In this document: piece by piece, positions 36,512 through 44,756 of the stretch
Position numbering within the stretch: position 1 is the first letter of the stretch
How the letters are laid out: every line of letters starts with the position of its first letter
NCBI GenBank assembly: GCA_012728115.1
Contig: JAAYFS010000004.1
Location: 1-64,000 of the forward strand
Length of the DNA: 64,000 nucleotides
Source of the DNA: Bacillota bacterium
GTDB lineage: Bacteria; Bacillota; Limnochordia; Darwinibacteriales; JAAYFS01
Reading direction: 5' to 3'
Made by a program: the position numbers and the translations under genes
The notes under the pieces: generated by a model
Told to the model about the DNA's origin: nothing
Database searches by the model: none
The model's input: the letters and a program-made list of their open reading frames with translations, nothing else

Positions 36512-37309
36512 ATGAAGTACGAAGCAGATATCGGCATTTTTGGCGGTTCAGGTTTTTATAACTTGCTTGACGATATGACTGAAGTTATGATTGACACCCC
36601 ATACGGTGCGCCTAGTGATAAAATTGCTCTGGGAACAATTCAAGGTAAGCGAGTGGCTTTCTTGCCTCGTCATGGTAAGGAACATACGCTTCCGCCTCAC
36701 AAGATTAATTATAGAGCAAATATTTGGGCGATGAAACAACTAGGAGTTACCAGAATTCTTGGTCCATGCGCGGCTGGTAGTCTCCAACCCCATATTAAAC
36801 CTGGTGACTTTGTAATCTTATATCAATTTGTGAATCGTACCTGGGGAAGAAAAGATACGTTTTTTGATGGACCAAAGGTTGCCCATGTAAGCCCTGCTGA
36901 ACCATATTGTCCAGAACTTCGTCAACATGCTTTCAAAGTGGCGAATAAACACAAATTTAGTGTTCATGAAAAAGGTACTATGGTTGTTATCAACGGACCA
37001 AGGTTTTCCACTAAAGCGGAAAGTCGTGAATTCAGTCGACATGGCTGGGATGCGATTGGAATGACTCAATATCCAGAAGGATATTTAGCTCTAGAACAGG
37101 AGATTTGTTATTGCGGAATCGCTTTAATCACCGATTATGATAGTGGACTTGAAGGTAACCCAGACATTCCACCTGTTAGTCATGCCGATGTTCTTAAGGT
37201 TTTTTCTCAAAACATTGACAAGATGAAACAACTTATCTTTTCATTGGTAGAGAGCATTTCGCTCGATAGAAACTGTCCTTGTCAACATGCTACAAAAGGC
37301 TCGCAATGA
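36512..37309 (+). CDS. mtnP: S-methyl-5'-thioadenosine phosphorylase
   Basis: A 265-residue phosphorylase that cleaves methylthioadenosine to adenine and methylthioribose-1-phosphate in methionine salvage. Motifs are IGIFGGSGFY, FLPRHGKEHTLPPHKINYRA, GPCAAGSL, and the specificity region FSTKAESREF with MTQYPEGYLALE. I start at ATG 36512, 8 nt after AAGGAG (36498-36503); the frame is open upstream into the metalloprotease gene but without similarity. Its TGA overlaps a short downstream frame. Confidence 0.94.
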   Translation: MKYEADIGIFGGSGFYNLLDDMTEVMIDTPYGAPSDKIALGTIQGKRVAFLPRHGKEHTLPPHKINYRANIWAMKQLGVTRILGPCAAGSLQPHIKPGDFVILYQFVNRTWGRKDTFFDGPKVAHVSPAEPYCPELRQHAFKVANKHKFSVHEKGTMVVINGPRFSTKAESREFSRHGWDAIGMTQYPEGYLALEQEICYCGIALITDYDSGLEGNPDIPPVSHADVLKVFSQNIDKMKQLIFSLVESISLDRNCPCQHATKGSQ

Positions 37310-37410
37310 TAGACATTCTGCGAATTCCAAAAATTCCTTGGGAAGGAAAAAACTATCAACTGCCGAATAAAACAAGACTAAGACTCGTAGGTGGGATGCA
37401 GAATGAATAG
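37306..37410 (+). CDS. Possible 34-residue coupled small protein
   Basis: An ATGA overlap with the mtnP stop opens a 34-codon frame beginning MIDILRIPKIPWEGKNYQ and ending eight bases into the histidine kinase gene. AAAAGG at about 37293-37298 could serve as ribosome-binding site. It could be a real small protein or only a leader that couples kinase translation to mtnP. I do not recognise it. Confidence 0.3.
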   Translation: MIDILRIPKIPWEGKNYQLPNKTRLRLVGGMQNE

Positions 37411-38572
37411 TAGAGCCTTACGACCCGATGCAGTTGATGCTTTATTACACAAAACGATTTCAATCCTGGCTGATTGTAAAGGGCAGATGAATGATATTCT
37501 CCAAAGTACTCGTACTGAGTATAACTATATTCAGATGCAGATCCAGGATTTGAATAATGAGATCGCGATATGGATTAAAAATGTTGATCGGTTAGAAAGA
37601 GAGTTTCGCAGGAGTCGTCAACGACTATATCAATCTAGCCTTAACTGTGACAACTTATCGGAACAGTTCAAGAAAGAGATTTATGAAGAAGCAGATAGGA
37701 TCAGAGAAGCGTTAACAATCGCTAGAGAAAGAGAGAAACATCTGCGAAAAAGGCGTGAAGAACAAGAGAAGAGCTTAGTTCGCATAGAGCAAATTTATCG
37801 TAAATCTGAAAAATTAGTCTCACAAGTTGGGATCGCTATAGATTTCTTAAGCGGGAATTTAGAGGACGTTAATCAGCAGTTAGAAGGAATGCAAGCTCGA
37901 TATCAATTAGGTCAAAAAGTAATTAAAGTTCAGGAAGATGAGAGACGTCGGGTTGCTCGTGAGATCCATGATGGACCAGCTCAAGATCTAGCCAATGTGG
38001 TTCTCAAAGCTGAGATCTGCGAAAAAATGTTTGTTCAAGGCCGCGGTAAGGAAACTATGGTAGAGCTTGCTGAACTAAAAGATATGATCAAAGAGAGCCT
38101 TAATGACGTTAGAAGGATCATTTACAATCTTCGCCCAATGACACTGGATGACTTGGGTCTGATTCCGACAGTGAAAAAATTCATAGATGAGTTTAAATCT
38201 CAAACAGGGATCAGAGCCGAACTAACGGTACTAGGTAAGCAAAAGCGATTAGATCAATCGGTAGAAGTAGCGTTGTTTCGCACCATCCAGGAGGCTCTTA
38301 ACAACTGTAAAAAACATGCTGAGGCTACCCGAGTATCTGTTAAAATAGAATTTTTGAGTAACGCAATAAATGTCGTTATTGACGATAATGGGAAAGGTTT
38401 TGAACCCCAAATAGTTCGAACTAAAATGATTCAAAATGATCACTTCGGTTTACTAGGAATGGAAGAAAGAATCGTATTACTTGGTGGAACTTGGAATTTA
38501 CAAAGTGCTCCAGGACAAGGTACAAGAATTATTGCCCGAATTCCTTTGGACTATGTAAAGGAGGGTTTGTAA
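37403..38572 (+). CDS. DegS-type cytosolic sensor histidine kinase
   Basis: A 389-residue HisKA_3/NarL-type kinase without membrane segments. The first 180 residues are coiled-coil, as in DegS. The phospho-acceptor box ERRRVAREIHDGPAQDL lies at about 180-196. The ATPase domain has NCKKHAEATRV (N box), DDNGKGF (G1) and GLLGMEERIVLLGG, SAPGQGT (G2). I start at ATG 37403, 7 nt after AGGTGGG. The partner regulator follows directly. Confidence 0.92.
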   Translation: MNSRALRPDAVDALLHKTISILADCKGQMNDILQSTRTEYNYIQMQIQDLNNEIAIWIKNVDRLEREFRRSRQRLYQSSLNCDNLSEQFKKEIYEEADRIREALTIAREREKHLRKRREEQEKSLVRIEQIYRKSEKLVSQVGIAIDFLSGNLEDVNQQLEGMQARYQLGQKVIKVQEDERRRVAREIHDGPAQDLANVVLKAEICEKMFVQGRGKETMVELAELKDMIKESLNDVRRIIYNLRPMTLDDLGLIPTVKKFIDEFKSQTGIRAELTVLGKQKRLDQSVEVALFRTIQEALNNCKKHAEATRVSVKIEFLSNAINVVIDDNGKGFEPQIVRTKMIQNDHFGLLGMEERIVLLGGTWNLQSAPGQGTRIIARIPLDYVKEGL

Positions 38573-39277
38573 TTGCAAGAAGAGTGTATACGTGTTGTAG
38601 TTGTCGATGATCATGTCTTGATTCGTCAGGGGTTGATTCGGATTCTTGAGATGGAAGATAGCATTAGTGTAGTGGGACAGGCCGATAACGGAAAAATCGC
38701 TCTACAAGTAATTGGGAAACTTCAGCCTGATGTTGTACTAATGGATATCAATATGCCTGAGATGAATGGAATCGAGGCTACCCAACATATTCGGCATCGT
38801 TGGCCAAAAGTTCAAGTGCTGGCCTTAACTATTCACGATGATGAGGATTACGTTAGCGAGATGATCCGAGCGGGAGCAAGAGGCTACTTATTAAAGGATT
38901 CCGAGCCCACCAAGGTTGTTCAAGCAATTCAGCGAGTTAAAAATGGTGAAACATTTTTCCCGCCTCACTTGATGGAACGTGTGATGGAGCGTTTTCACCA
39001 ATTAGTGGAGGAACAGGAACGAGCATATTCTTTATTAGCCGCATCTAGTGAGTATCTTTACTTGACCTCGAGGGAAAAAGATGTTCTTGAGTGTATTGTG
39101 GATGGAAAAAGCAATAAAGAAATCGCTAGTTGCCTGTTTATTAGCGAAAAGCCTGTTAAAAACCACATCACGAATCTCTTGCGAAAGCTCGGAGTGGAGG
39201 ATCGAACTCAAGCTGCTGTATTAGCATTGAAAAAAGGTATGTTTAAAAACAAAAAAACACCCCCTAATACTGATTAA
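38573..39277 (+). CDS. DegU-type response regulator
   Basis: A 234-residue NarL/FixJ-family regulator. The receiver domain has acidic DDH near residue 12, the phospho-acceptor in VVLMDINMPEM and KDS with the conserved Lys. A linker of about 20 residues is followed by a LuxR-type HTH (LTSREKDVLECIVDGKSNKE, then IASCLFISEKPVKNHITN). The TTG start at 38573 follows AAAGGAGGG with 7 nt spacing, right after the kinase stop. In Bacillus, DegS/DegU control secretion, motility and competence, which suits this neighbourhood. Confidence 0.93.
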   Translation: MQEECIRVVVVDDHVLIRQGLIRILEMEDSISVVGQADNGKIALQVIGKLQPDVVLMDINMPEMNGIEATQHIRHRWPKVQVLALTIHDDEDYVSEMIRAGARGYLLKDSEPTKVVQAIQRVKNGETFFPPHLMERVMERFHQLVEEQERAYSLLAASSEYLYLTSREKDVLECIVDGKSNKEIASCLFISEKPVKNHITNLLRKLGVEDRTQAAVLALKKGMFKNKKTPPNTD

Positions 39278-39296
39278 TTAAAATCATTTAGGGGGT
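39250..39296. terminator. Convergent terminator between the regulator and HD genes
   Basis: ACCCCCTAA (39259-39267) pairs with TTAGGGGGT (39288-39296); inner CTGATT/AATCAT pairs may extend it. Read on the minus strand it ends in TTTTTTTG, so it is a strong terminator for the HD-domain gene; on the plus strand the T-run is weak. Confidence 0.75.
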
Positions 39297-39306
39297 AGGT
39301 GTTAGT

Positions 39307-40005
39307 TTAAGTTCCAGTTTGATCGTACGCCTGAGTTTCAACATGACCTAGTAGTTCAAGGCCATTGATCACTAGTCGGAACCGACAATTTAAGACGGTG
39401 GCGGCTTCTTTACACATCTCCATTCTCGAAAGATAGATTTCAAAATAATCCATAATTTGACACAGTGTTTGGTCAAAAGTTATTTCCAATGTAATTGTTC
39501 TCTTTTCTTTCTCCACGTATAACCGCGAATCAAGGATAGCGAGATTAACTCTATCATGAATACCTGGAGGACCTGGGTGAGTTCTATTGACTCTGGTTCG
39601 ATGGGCATCACTTTTATCAGCTATAATTAAAGCAGCGGTTAATGGACTCACTGCTTGCCCGATTTCCTCTTCGTGATTTGCAATTGCTGTTGTGATGGTG
39701 CAAATCTCTTCTATATCCATACCCATTTCCCTTAACTCGTAAAATACGATATTGGCACCTGAAATACCGTGATGTTTGCGGTTATGCATATTCCCGATAT
39801 CGTGAAGGTAGCCAGCGATTGCACCTAATTCAACCATGCGTGCATCGAACCCAAGCTCAGAAAGAATATATGCGGTTACTCTCGAAACATAGTTTACATG
39901 TCGATAACCATGTTCTGTATAACCTCTGGCTCGAAGATACTCATTTGCTTTGTTAATCATTGTTGCGAAATTCGAGTTATTTCGAATATCATTGAACGTA
40001 ATCAT
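39307..40005 (-). CDS. HD-domain phosphohydrolase-like protein
   Basis: A 232-residue protein on the minus strand. The HD metal-binding motifs are present: GYRHVNYVSRV (first His), GYLHDIGN (His-Asp), HHGISGA, and IANHEEE with a later IADKSDAH Asp. The C-terminal 70 residues (EKRTITLEITFD...) are a separate beta-rich part. Members hydrolyse phosphate esters, often of nucleotides; the substrate is not evident. The ATG is preceded by GGAGGTGAGG. It has its own promoter and terminator. Confidence 0.88.
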   Translation of the reverse strand: MITFNDIRNNSNFATMINKANEYLRARGYTEHGYRHVNYVSRVTAYILSELGFDARMVELGAIAGYLHDIGNMHNRKHHGISGANIVFYELREMGMDIEEICTITTAIANHEEEIGQAVSPLTAALIIADKSDAHRTRVNRTHPGPPGIHDRVNLAILDSRLYVEKEKRTITLEITFDQTLCQIMDYFEIYLSRMEMCKEAATVLNCRFRLVINGLELLGHVETQAYDQTGT

Positions 40006-40028
40006 TTGTCCTCACCTCCATGCTCAAT

Positions 40029-40057
40029 AATATATCATGTTTTGTTATTATGTGCAA
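40029..40057 (-). promoter_or_regulatory. Sigma-A promoter of the HD-domain gene
   Basis: On the minus strand TTGCAC (40057-40052) and TATATT (40034-40029) are separated by 17 bp, giving a leader of about 20 nt to the ATG at 40005. Confidence 0.7.
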
Positions 40058-40367
40058 AAGGGGGAGGTCCTAGATAAAATTGGGACCATGGTCCGATAGA
40101 ATCTGATAAAATTCGATGTTACTATAAAATTGTTCAATGATGTAGGAATAAATTGAAAGAGCAATCCTTTCCTGAGAAAGAGACGAAATTATTGAAAAAA
40201 CTTGTTTTCTTAGCGGTAGCCACCCCCAAATCCCCGACCCCCCGGCTGCCGCTTTTTCATTCCCTAGACTTCTCACAAACCCCGCTACCTATGAATAATA
40301 TGTTAATGAAATCTGACAAGATCGGGTTTTAGACCAGTCGGGTTATTGTGGGAGGTTGAAAATAAAT
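40058..40367 (+). other. Noncoding stretch, possible small-RNA or leader
   Basis: I see no gene here. It holds a perfect palindrome GGACCATGGTCC near 40083-40094 and a terminator-like hairpin at 40212-40258, although no plus-strand gene lies upstream on this side. This fits a small RNA or a terminated leader. I found no convincing plus-strand promoter. Confidence 0.4.
40212..40258 (+). terminator. Terminator with a long C-rich loop
   Basis: AGCGGTAGCC (40212-40221) pairs with GGCTGCCGCT (40244-40253, one G-U pair) and is followed by TTTTTC. The 22-nt loop is almost pure C with a few A and T. The plus strand is the one with the T-run. Confidence 0.75.
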
Positions 40368-40577
40368 ATGTCTGCGCAAAACCTAACTCCGCGAGAGCGA
40401 GAGGTTCTCAAATTGATAGCTAAAGGAATGACTAATTCAGAGATAGCAGAGACGCTTTTTATTAGTAAGCATACTGTGAAAAATCATGTTAGTAATATTT
40501 ATCGTAAGCTCGGTGCTGATGATCGTACGCAAATAGCCCTACTTGCGATAAGAAAGGGTTTGGTATCCCTCGATTAA
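40368..40577 (+). CDS. GerE-like stand-alone LuxR-type regulator
   Basis: A 69-residue protein consisting only of a LuxR/GerE HTH: LTPREREVLKLIAKGMTNSE, IAETLFISKHTVKNHVSNIYRKLG and a short DRTQIALLAIRKG tail. The size matches GerE of Bacillus, a mother-cell sporulation regulator, but short LuxR-type HTH proteins are common, so that role is only suggested. The ATG at 40368 is 12 nt after GGAGG (40351-40355); a TTG at 40356 abuts the site and is less likely. It resembles the HTH of the DegU-type regulator 1.1 kb upstream. Confidence 0.85.
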   Translation: MSAQNLTPREREVLKLIAKGMTNSEIAETLFISKHTVKNHVSNIYRKLGADDRTQIALLAIRKGLVSLD

Positions 40578-40602
40578 TTTGTTTAGTTTAAATGAAGAAA
40601 AG

Positions 40603-40640
40603 AAAAAACGGCATCCATTATAGTTGGATAGTCGTTTTTT
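40603..40640 (+). terminator. Rho-independent terminator
   Basis: AAAAAACG pairs with CGTTTTTT and ATCCA with TGGAT across a small internal loop, giving a long stem with a T-run at 40635-40640. It ends the GerE-like transcript. Confidence 0.75.
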
Positions 40641-40644
40641 GTTA

Positions 40645-40673
40645 TGTACAATTCATGAAAAAGCGAATACAAT
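40645..40673 (+). promoter_or_regulatory. Candidate sigma-A promoter of the ABC-2 exporter
   Basis: TGTACA (40645-40650) and TACAAT (40668-40673) are separated by 17 bp, just after the preceding terminator and 28 nt before the ATPase ATG. Confidence 0.55.
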
Positions 40674-40701
40674 CAAGATTGAATAAGAAAGGAGGAGATC
40701 C

Positions 40702-41598
40702 ATGTCTTTAGTACTAACTGGTTTAACTAAGGATTTTCGCGACGTGCGGGCAGTAGACAATTTATCGATCGAAATTAAACGTGGAAGCATCTTTGGTTTT
40801 TTAGGCCCAAATGGGGCAGGTAAAACCACGACAATCAGAATGATTCTGTCCATTATCAAGCCTGATTCGGGAAGAGTCTCCTGGTGTGGTGAACCGTGGG
40901 GTAGCAATATGCGTGGGCGCTATGGTTACTTGCCTGAAGAACGAGGACTCTATCCCAAGATGAGAACCGAAGAGCATCTTATTTTCTTAGCTAGAATCAA
41001 TGGTTTAGAAAAAAGACAAGCGGTTAAAAGAGTCGGGGAATGGATCGAACGCTTCCAGCTAGGTGAATATCGCCATAAAAGAATTGAAGAGCTTTCAAAA
41101 GGAAATCAACAGAAGGTGCAAACCATTGCCACCATGATTCATGAGCCTGAGTTGTTGTTCCTTGATGAGCCGTTTAGCGGCTTAGATCCTGTGAATACTG
41201 CTATATTGAAAGAAATAATAGTTGAGGGAAATAGAAAAGGACAAACCGTTGTTTTTTCGAGTCATCGGATGGATCAGGTTGAGGAGTTATGTGAGGATAT
41301 TTGTATTATTAACAAGGGCAAGTTGGTTCTGGACGGTAATTTGCGGGAAATAAAGCGAGCGATGGGGCGTCAGATTTTACGTATTTCGCTCGAAGGGGAC
41401 ACCAATCTTTTGAATCAAATCCGCGGTCTCAGACTGGTAGGAACAAGGCACGATTTCCACGAATTTAAGATCGAGCCTGGAGTAGATACCAATGAAATTC
41501 TTTCTACTGTTCAGCAAGCTGGAAAAGTTATTCGCTTTGAATTAGTAGAACCTTCGTTAGAGCAGATTTTTGTCACGAAAGTTGGTGAAAATCAATGA
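40702..41598 (+). CDS. ABC-2 exporter ATP-binding protein (NatA-like)
   Basis: A 298-residue ATPase. Walker A GPNGAGKTT is at about residues 35-43, the signature segment LSKGNQQKVQ near 133, Walker B LLFLDEPFSGLDP near 152-164 and the H-loop SSHRMDQVEEL near 190. The C-terminal 80 residues form the domain usual in NatA/YhaQ-type exporters. AAAGGAGG precedes the ATG. It overlaps the permease gene by 4 nt. Sodium or drug export is known for some relatives; the substrate here is unknown. Confidence 0.93.
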   Translation: MSLVLTGLTKDFRDVRAVDNLSIEIKRGSIFGFLGPNGAGKTTTIRMILSIIKPDSGRVSWCGEPWGSNMRGRYGYLPEERGLYPKMRTEEHLIFLARINGLEKRQAVKRVGEWIERFQLGEYRHKRIEELSKGNQQKVQTIATMIHEPELLFLDEPFSGLDPVNTAILKEIIVEGNRKGQTVVFSSHRMDQVEELCEDICIINKGKLVLDGNLREIKRAMGRQILRISLEGDTNLLNQIRGLRLVGTRHDFHEFKIEPGVDTNEILSTVQQAGKVIRFELVEPSLEQIFVTKVGENQ

Positions 41599-42860
41599 GT
41601 ATGAACGCGTGGATCTTAATGGGTCGAGATTTTTCAACGCGAATAAAAGGAATACCTTTTATCCTTACTACTATTCTTGGAGTTGTAGTTATAGTGGCTC
41701 TTTCATTTGGCCCAACCATCATGGAATGGTTGGAATCGAGCTTTGAGCACACAGTGGTCGACGTTTTCGTGGTGGACAAAACGAATACTTTTGCTCCGAT
41801 AATTCTTGAGGTCGTGGAAGAAAATCCCCGAGATAATCTTTTTATTACCGTAGATAGTGAGTTAGACGAAAAAAATGCGTTTAATATGATGGCTGAGTTG
41901 AATAAGACAGGAGTATTAGTTATTGAAAGGCTAGAATCGGGAGAATCTGTCTTTACCCTTCATTCAACCAATGCCACGAATATGATGCAGAATTCAATTC
42001 TGCAAAGTGTACTTAATCAAGCTATGACTCGGATCAAAGCTAACGAACTTGGTTTATCTCCTTACGATATTGCTCAACTGTTTCAACAAGTACCCTTAGC
42101 TGTTAGTTATGTCCAAGAAGGAACTGATGAGGATTCAACGGATGAATCAATTTCGTATTCCGACCATTCCCAGTCGATGGTTCTAGCATACTTTCTGATC
42201 TTCTTCCTCTACATGGCGTTTATTTTGTATGGTAACATGATCGCTTCAGGGGTTGCGGAAGAAAAGAGTTCGAGAATTATGGAAGTTATGGTCGCTACTG
42301 TAAAACCGATGGATTTAATGATAGGTAAGGTTCTTGGAATTGGTGCATTGGGACTACTTCAGTTCACCATTTGGATTATCGTTGGAATCGTGATGGCATC
42401 GGTTCAGAATCTGGGACTATCACTAAGTTCGATTCCATTATCAATATTGATCTGGTTCGGAATATTCTTTGTTCTAGGCTTTTTGTTTTACGCAACCATT
42501 TTTGCTGCTACTGGTGCGACAGTTAGTAGAGTGGAAGAGGTTCAACAAGGTGTAACTATGATTATGATGTTTATCATGGTTGGATTCTTTGTTTCGTTCT
42601 TCTCTTTTAGCAACCCTAATGGAACACTTGCAACAGTGTCATCCTTTATTCCGTTTTTCTCACCGATGGTGATGTTCACTCGCATTGTACTAGGTCAACC
42701 ACCAGTACTTCAAATTGCGGCGTCTGTTATCATCTTGTTAATTTCAATCGTTATTAGTACTTGGTTGGCAGCACGGATTTACCGGGTTGGAATTCTGCTT
42801 TATGGTAAGCGATTAAGTATCAAGGAAATCTTTCGATACCTGATAGAACCAGGCTATTAA
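41595..42860 (+). CDS. ABC-2 exporter permease (NatB-like)
   Basis: A 421-residue membrane protein. An N-terminal helix (about 22-40) is followed by an extracytoplasmic domain of about 150 residues and then five or six helices from about residue 195 on. The segment EEKSSRIMEVMVATVKPMDL between helices is the ABC2_membrane_3/NatB signature. ATGA overlap with the ATPase gene shows translational coupling. Confidence 0.9.
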   Translation: MSMNAWILMGRDFSTRIKGIPFILTTILGVVVIVALSFGPTIMEWLESSFEHTVVDVFVVDKTNTFAPIILEVVEENPRDNLFITVDSELDEKNAFNMMAELNKTGVLVIERLESGESVFTLHSTNATNMMQNSILQSVLNQAMTRIKANELGLSPYDIAQLFQQVPLAVSYVQEGTDEDSTDESISYSDHSQSMVLAYFLIFFLYMAFILYGNMIASGVAEEKSSRIMEVMVATVKPMDLMIGKVLGIGALGLLQFTIWIIVGIVMASVQNLGLSLSSIPLSILIWFGIFFVLGFLFYATIFAATGATVSRVEEVQQGVTMIMMFIMVGFFVSFFSFSNPNGTLATVSSFIPFFSPMVMFTRIVLGQPPVLQIAASVIILLISIVISTWLAARIYRVGILLYGKRLSIKEIFRYLIEPGY

Positions 42861-42888
42861 TACCAACTTTAGAATTAGTGTTGCAACT

Positions 42889-42930
42889 AGGCTTTTGAAG
42901 GAAAGCATTCTACTTCAAAAGCCTTTTTCG
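42889..42930 (+). terminator. Rho-independent terminator after the ABC-2 exporter
   Basis: AGGCTTTTGAAG (42889-42900) pairs perfectly with CTTCAAAAGCCT (42913-42924) around a 12-nt loop, followed by TTTTCG. Confidence 0.9.
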
Positions 42931-43002
42931 TTGGCAGGGAAAAGTTACTAGCGCAACGAAGATCATAATGCCTCATGCCTGAGGGAGGTAGGGAGGCAAA
43001 AA

Positions 43003-44754
43003 ATGCAAAAGTTCCAACTTTTTGGTGTATTAACTGCTAGTACGAAAAACGAAAACTTGCGATATGGAATAGTATCCAACCTTGCTTGGTTACCATACGT
43101 CCTTCAAGATCTTAAAAACCCACAGATTTTTATCCTTACCTTTCCGACAACTATCGATATCCTTGCGGGTATGTACCAAACTCTACCAACCAGGATCCCA
43201 AAACGAAGAAAGTGGAAAAAGTTTATTTTTGAACCTTACCCCCTTAACCATGATTCGAACGGGAGTCTAACCTGGAGCTTGAATCAGAGTCTAAGCCAGA
43301 GCCTAAACGTGAATCAAAACCAGGTTTCAATCGAGGATGTTATAGTCACGTGCACCAGTAATAGCAGGTTATTTACCGAGTTATTGGAGATAGTTTCGGG
43401 TCGCCAATTGTCTTATGCCCAGTTAGTAACTTTCTTACGAGGTCGTGGTTGGTGGCCTTCAGAAATCCAAGCAGAAATTGAGCGTGCCTTATTCAATGGC
43501 GTATTTGAATATTGTCCAGCCATATCAACCGATCGTTGGGGTCAGTATCGTTGTAATCGGTGTAATAGCATTCAAGTGGAAAAGAGAGCATGTATAAAAT
43601 GTGGTAGGATTGAATGCGGGTTCTGCCTTGGGTGTCAATCAATGGGTGAATTACGGGCCTGTGATTGCCTGATTTTTCGACAAGGAGCGCAAGTTACTGA
43701 GAAAAGAAAAGTGGAACTCGATATGCAAATAGAATTTTCGGAAGCGCAAAGAAGAGCCTCATTTATGGTAGTGGATTTTGTGAAGCATTCTTCCAAAAGT
43801 ACCGCCTTGATTTGGGCTGCTTGTGGAGCCGGAAAGACGGAAGTAGTATTTCCAGCGATCAAATACGCTCTTATGAACGGAGAAGATGTACTGTTTGCAA
43901 TACCGCGACGGGAAATTGTACGTGAACTAGCCGAGCGTTTACAAAAAAATTTTGTGGATATTCCGATCGCGGTTCACTATGGCGGGCAGTCGTGGTATTC
44001 ACAAAGTCCGCTAGTGGTAGCAACAACGCATCAAGTACTCCGTTTTTATCGCAAATTTGGATTAGTAGTTTTGGATGAAGTTGATGCATTTCCATATCAT
44101 GGAAACGAGGTGCTACGCTTTGCGATCAAAAGAGCGCTAAAACCATCTGGAAAGTTAATTGAAATGTCAGCAACACCCAGAAAGCAAAGGATCGAAACTA
44201 TCACTATACCTGCACGTCATCATGGATATCCTTTGCCAGAACCATATTTTCTTAAATGCCAACTTCCGCATTGGCGAAACCTTAGTTCGGATACTTTGCC
44301 GAGAGAGATAATCGAGATCCTCACGGGCGTACCAAAACAGTGGTTAGTTTTTGTTCCCACGGTGGAAAGTTGTGAGTACATCGCGCAGATCTTCCAAAGC
44401 TGTCTTCAGTTAAAGATCGAATACTGTCATTCACTCGATCCAAAGAGAGAACAGAAAATTAATAGTTTACAGCACGATGAAGTGGATATCTTTGTTACTA
44501 CCTCGATTCTTGAGCGAGGAGTTACTATTAGTGATATACAAGTGATGGTTCTTTATGCAGATCATCCAATCTTTTCTGAACATGCTTTAATTCAAATGGC
44601 TGGTCGAGTCGGGAGAAGGTCTGAGGCACCCACAGGAAAAGCGGTCTTTGTAGCCTCCAAAAATAATTTGAGCATAAAAACTGCGATCAAGAATATTAAG
44701 AAGCTCAACGAATTGGCGCGTAGTCAAGGACTGTTAAATACGGAGGAAGTATAA
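43003..44754 (+). CDS. comFA: Competence helicase ComFA
   Basis: A 583-residue DEAD-box-like ATPase that helps pull transforming DNA through the membrane. A zinc module RCNRC...CIKCGRIEC (about 183-210) is followed by the helicase core: Walker A ACGAGKTEVV near 274, LDEVDAFPYHG (motif II) near 355, SATPRKQ (motif III), and QMAGRVGRR (motif VI) near 534. The first 180 residues are longer than in Bacillus ComFA and include a Ser/Leu/Asn/Gln-repeat stretch (SLNQSLSQSLNVNQNQ). GGGAGG precedes the ATG. comFC follows after 2 nt. Confidence 0.92.
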   Translation: MQKFQLFGVLTASTKNENLRYGIVSNLAWLPYVLQDLKNPQIFILTFPTTIDILAGMYQTLPTRIPKRRKWKKFIFEPYPLNHDSNGSLTWSLNQSLSQSLNVNQNQVSIEDVIVTCTSNSRLFTELLEIVSGRQLSYAQLVTFLRGRGWWPSEIQAEIERALFNGVFEYCPAISTDRWGQYRCNRCNSIQVEKRACIKCGRIECGFCLGCQSMGELRACDCLIFRQGAQVTEKRKVELDMQIEFSEAQRRASFMVVDFVKHSSKSTALIWAACGAGKTEVVFPAIKYALMNGEDVLFAIPRREIVRELAERLQKNFVDIPIAVHYGGQSWYSQSPLVVATTHQVLRFYRKFGLVVLDEVDAFPYHGNEVLRFAIKRALKPSGKLIEMSATPRKQRIETITIPARHHGYPLPEPYFLKCQLPHWRNLSSDTLPREIIEILTGVPKQWLVFVPTVESCEYIAQIFQSCLQLKIEYCHSLDPKREQKINSLQHDEVDIFVTTSILERGVTISDIQVMVLYADHPIFSEHALIQMAGRVGRRSEAPTGKAVFVASKNNLSIKTAIKNIKKLNELARSQGLLNTEEV

Positions 44755-44756
44755 AA

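Noticed and set aside
40217-40245. Possible G-quadruplex on the minus strand
   Set aside because: There are only three long G-runs plus a GG, and the sequence is already explained as a terminator loop.
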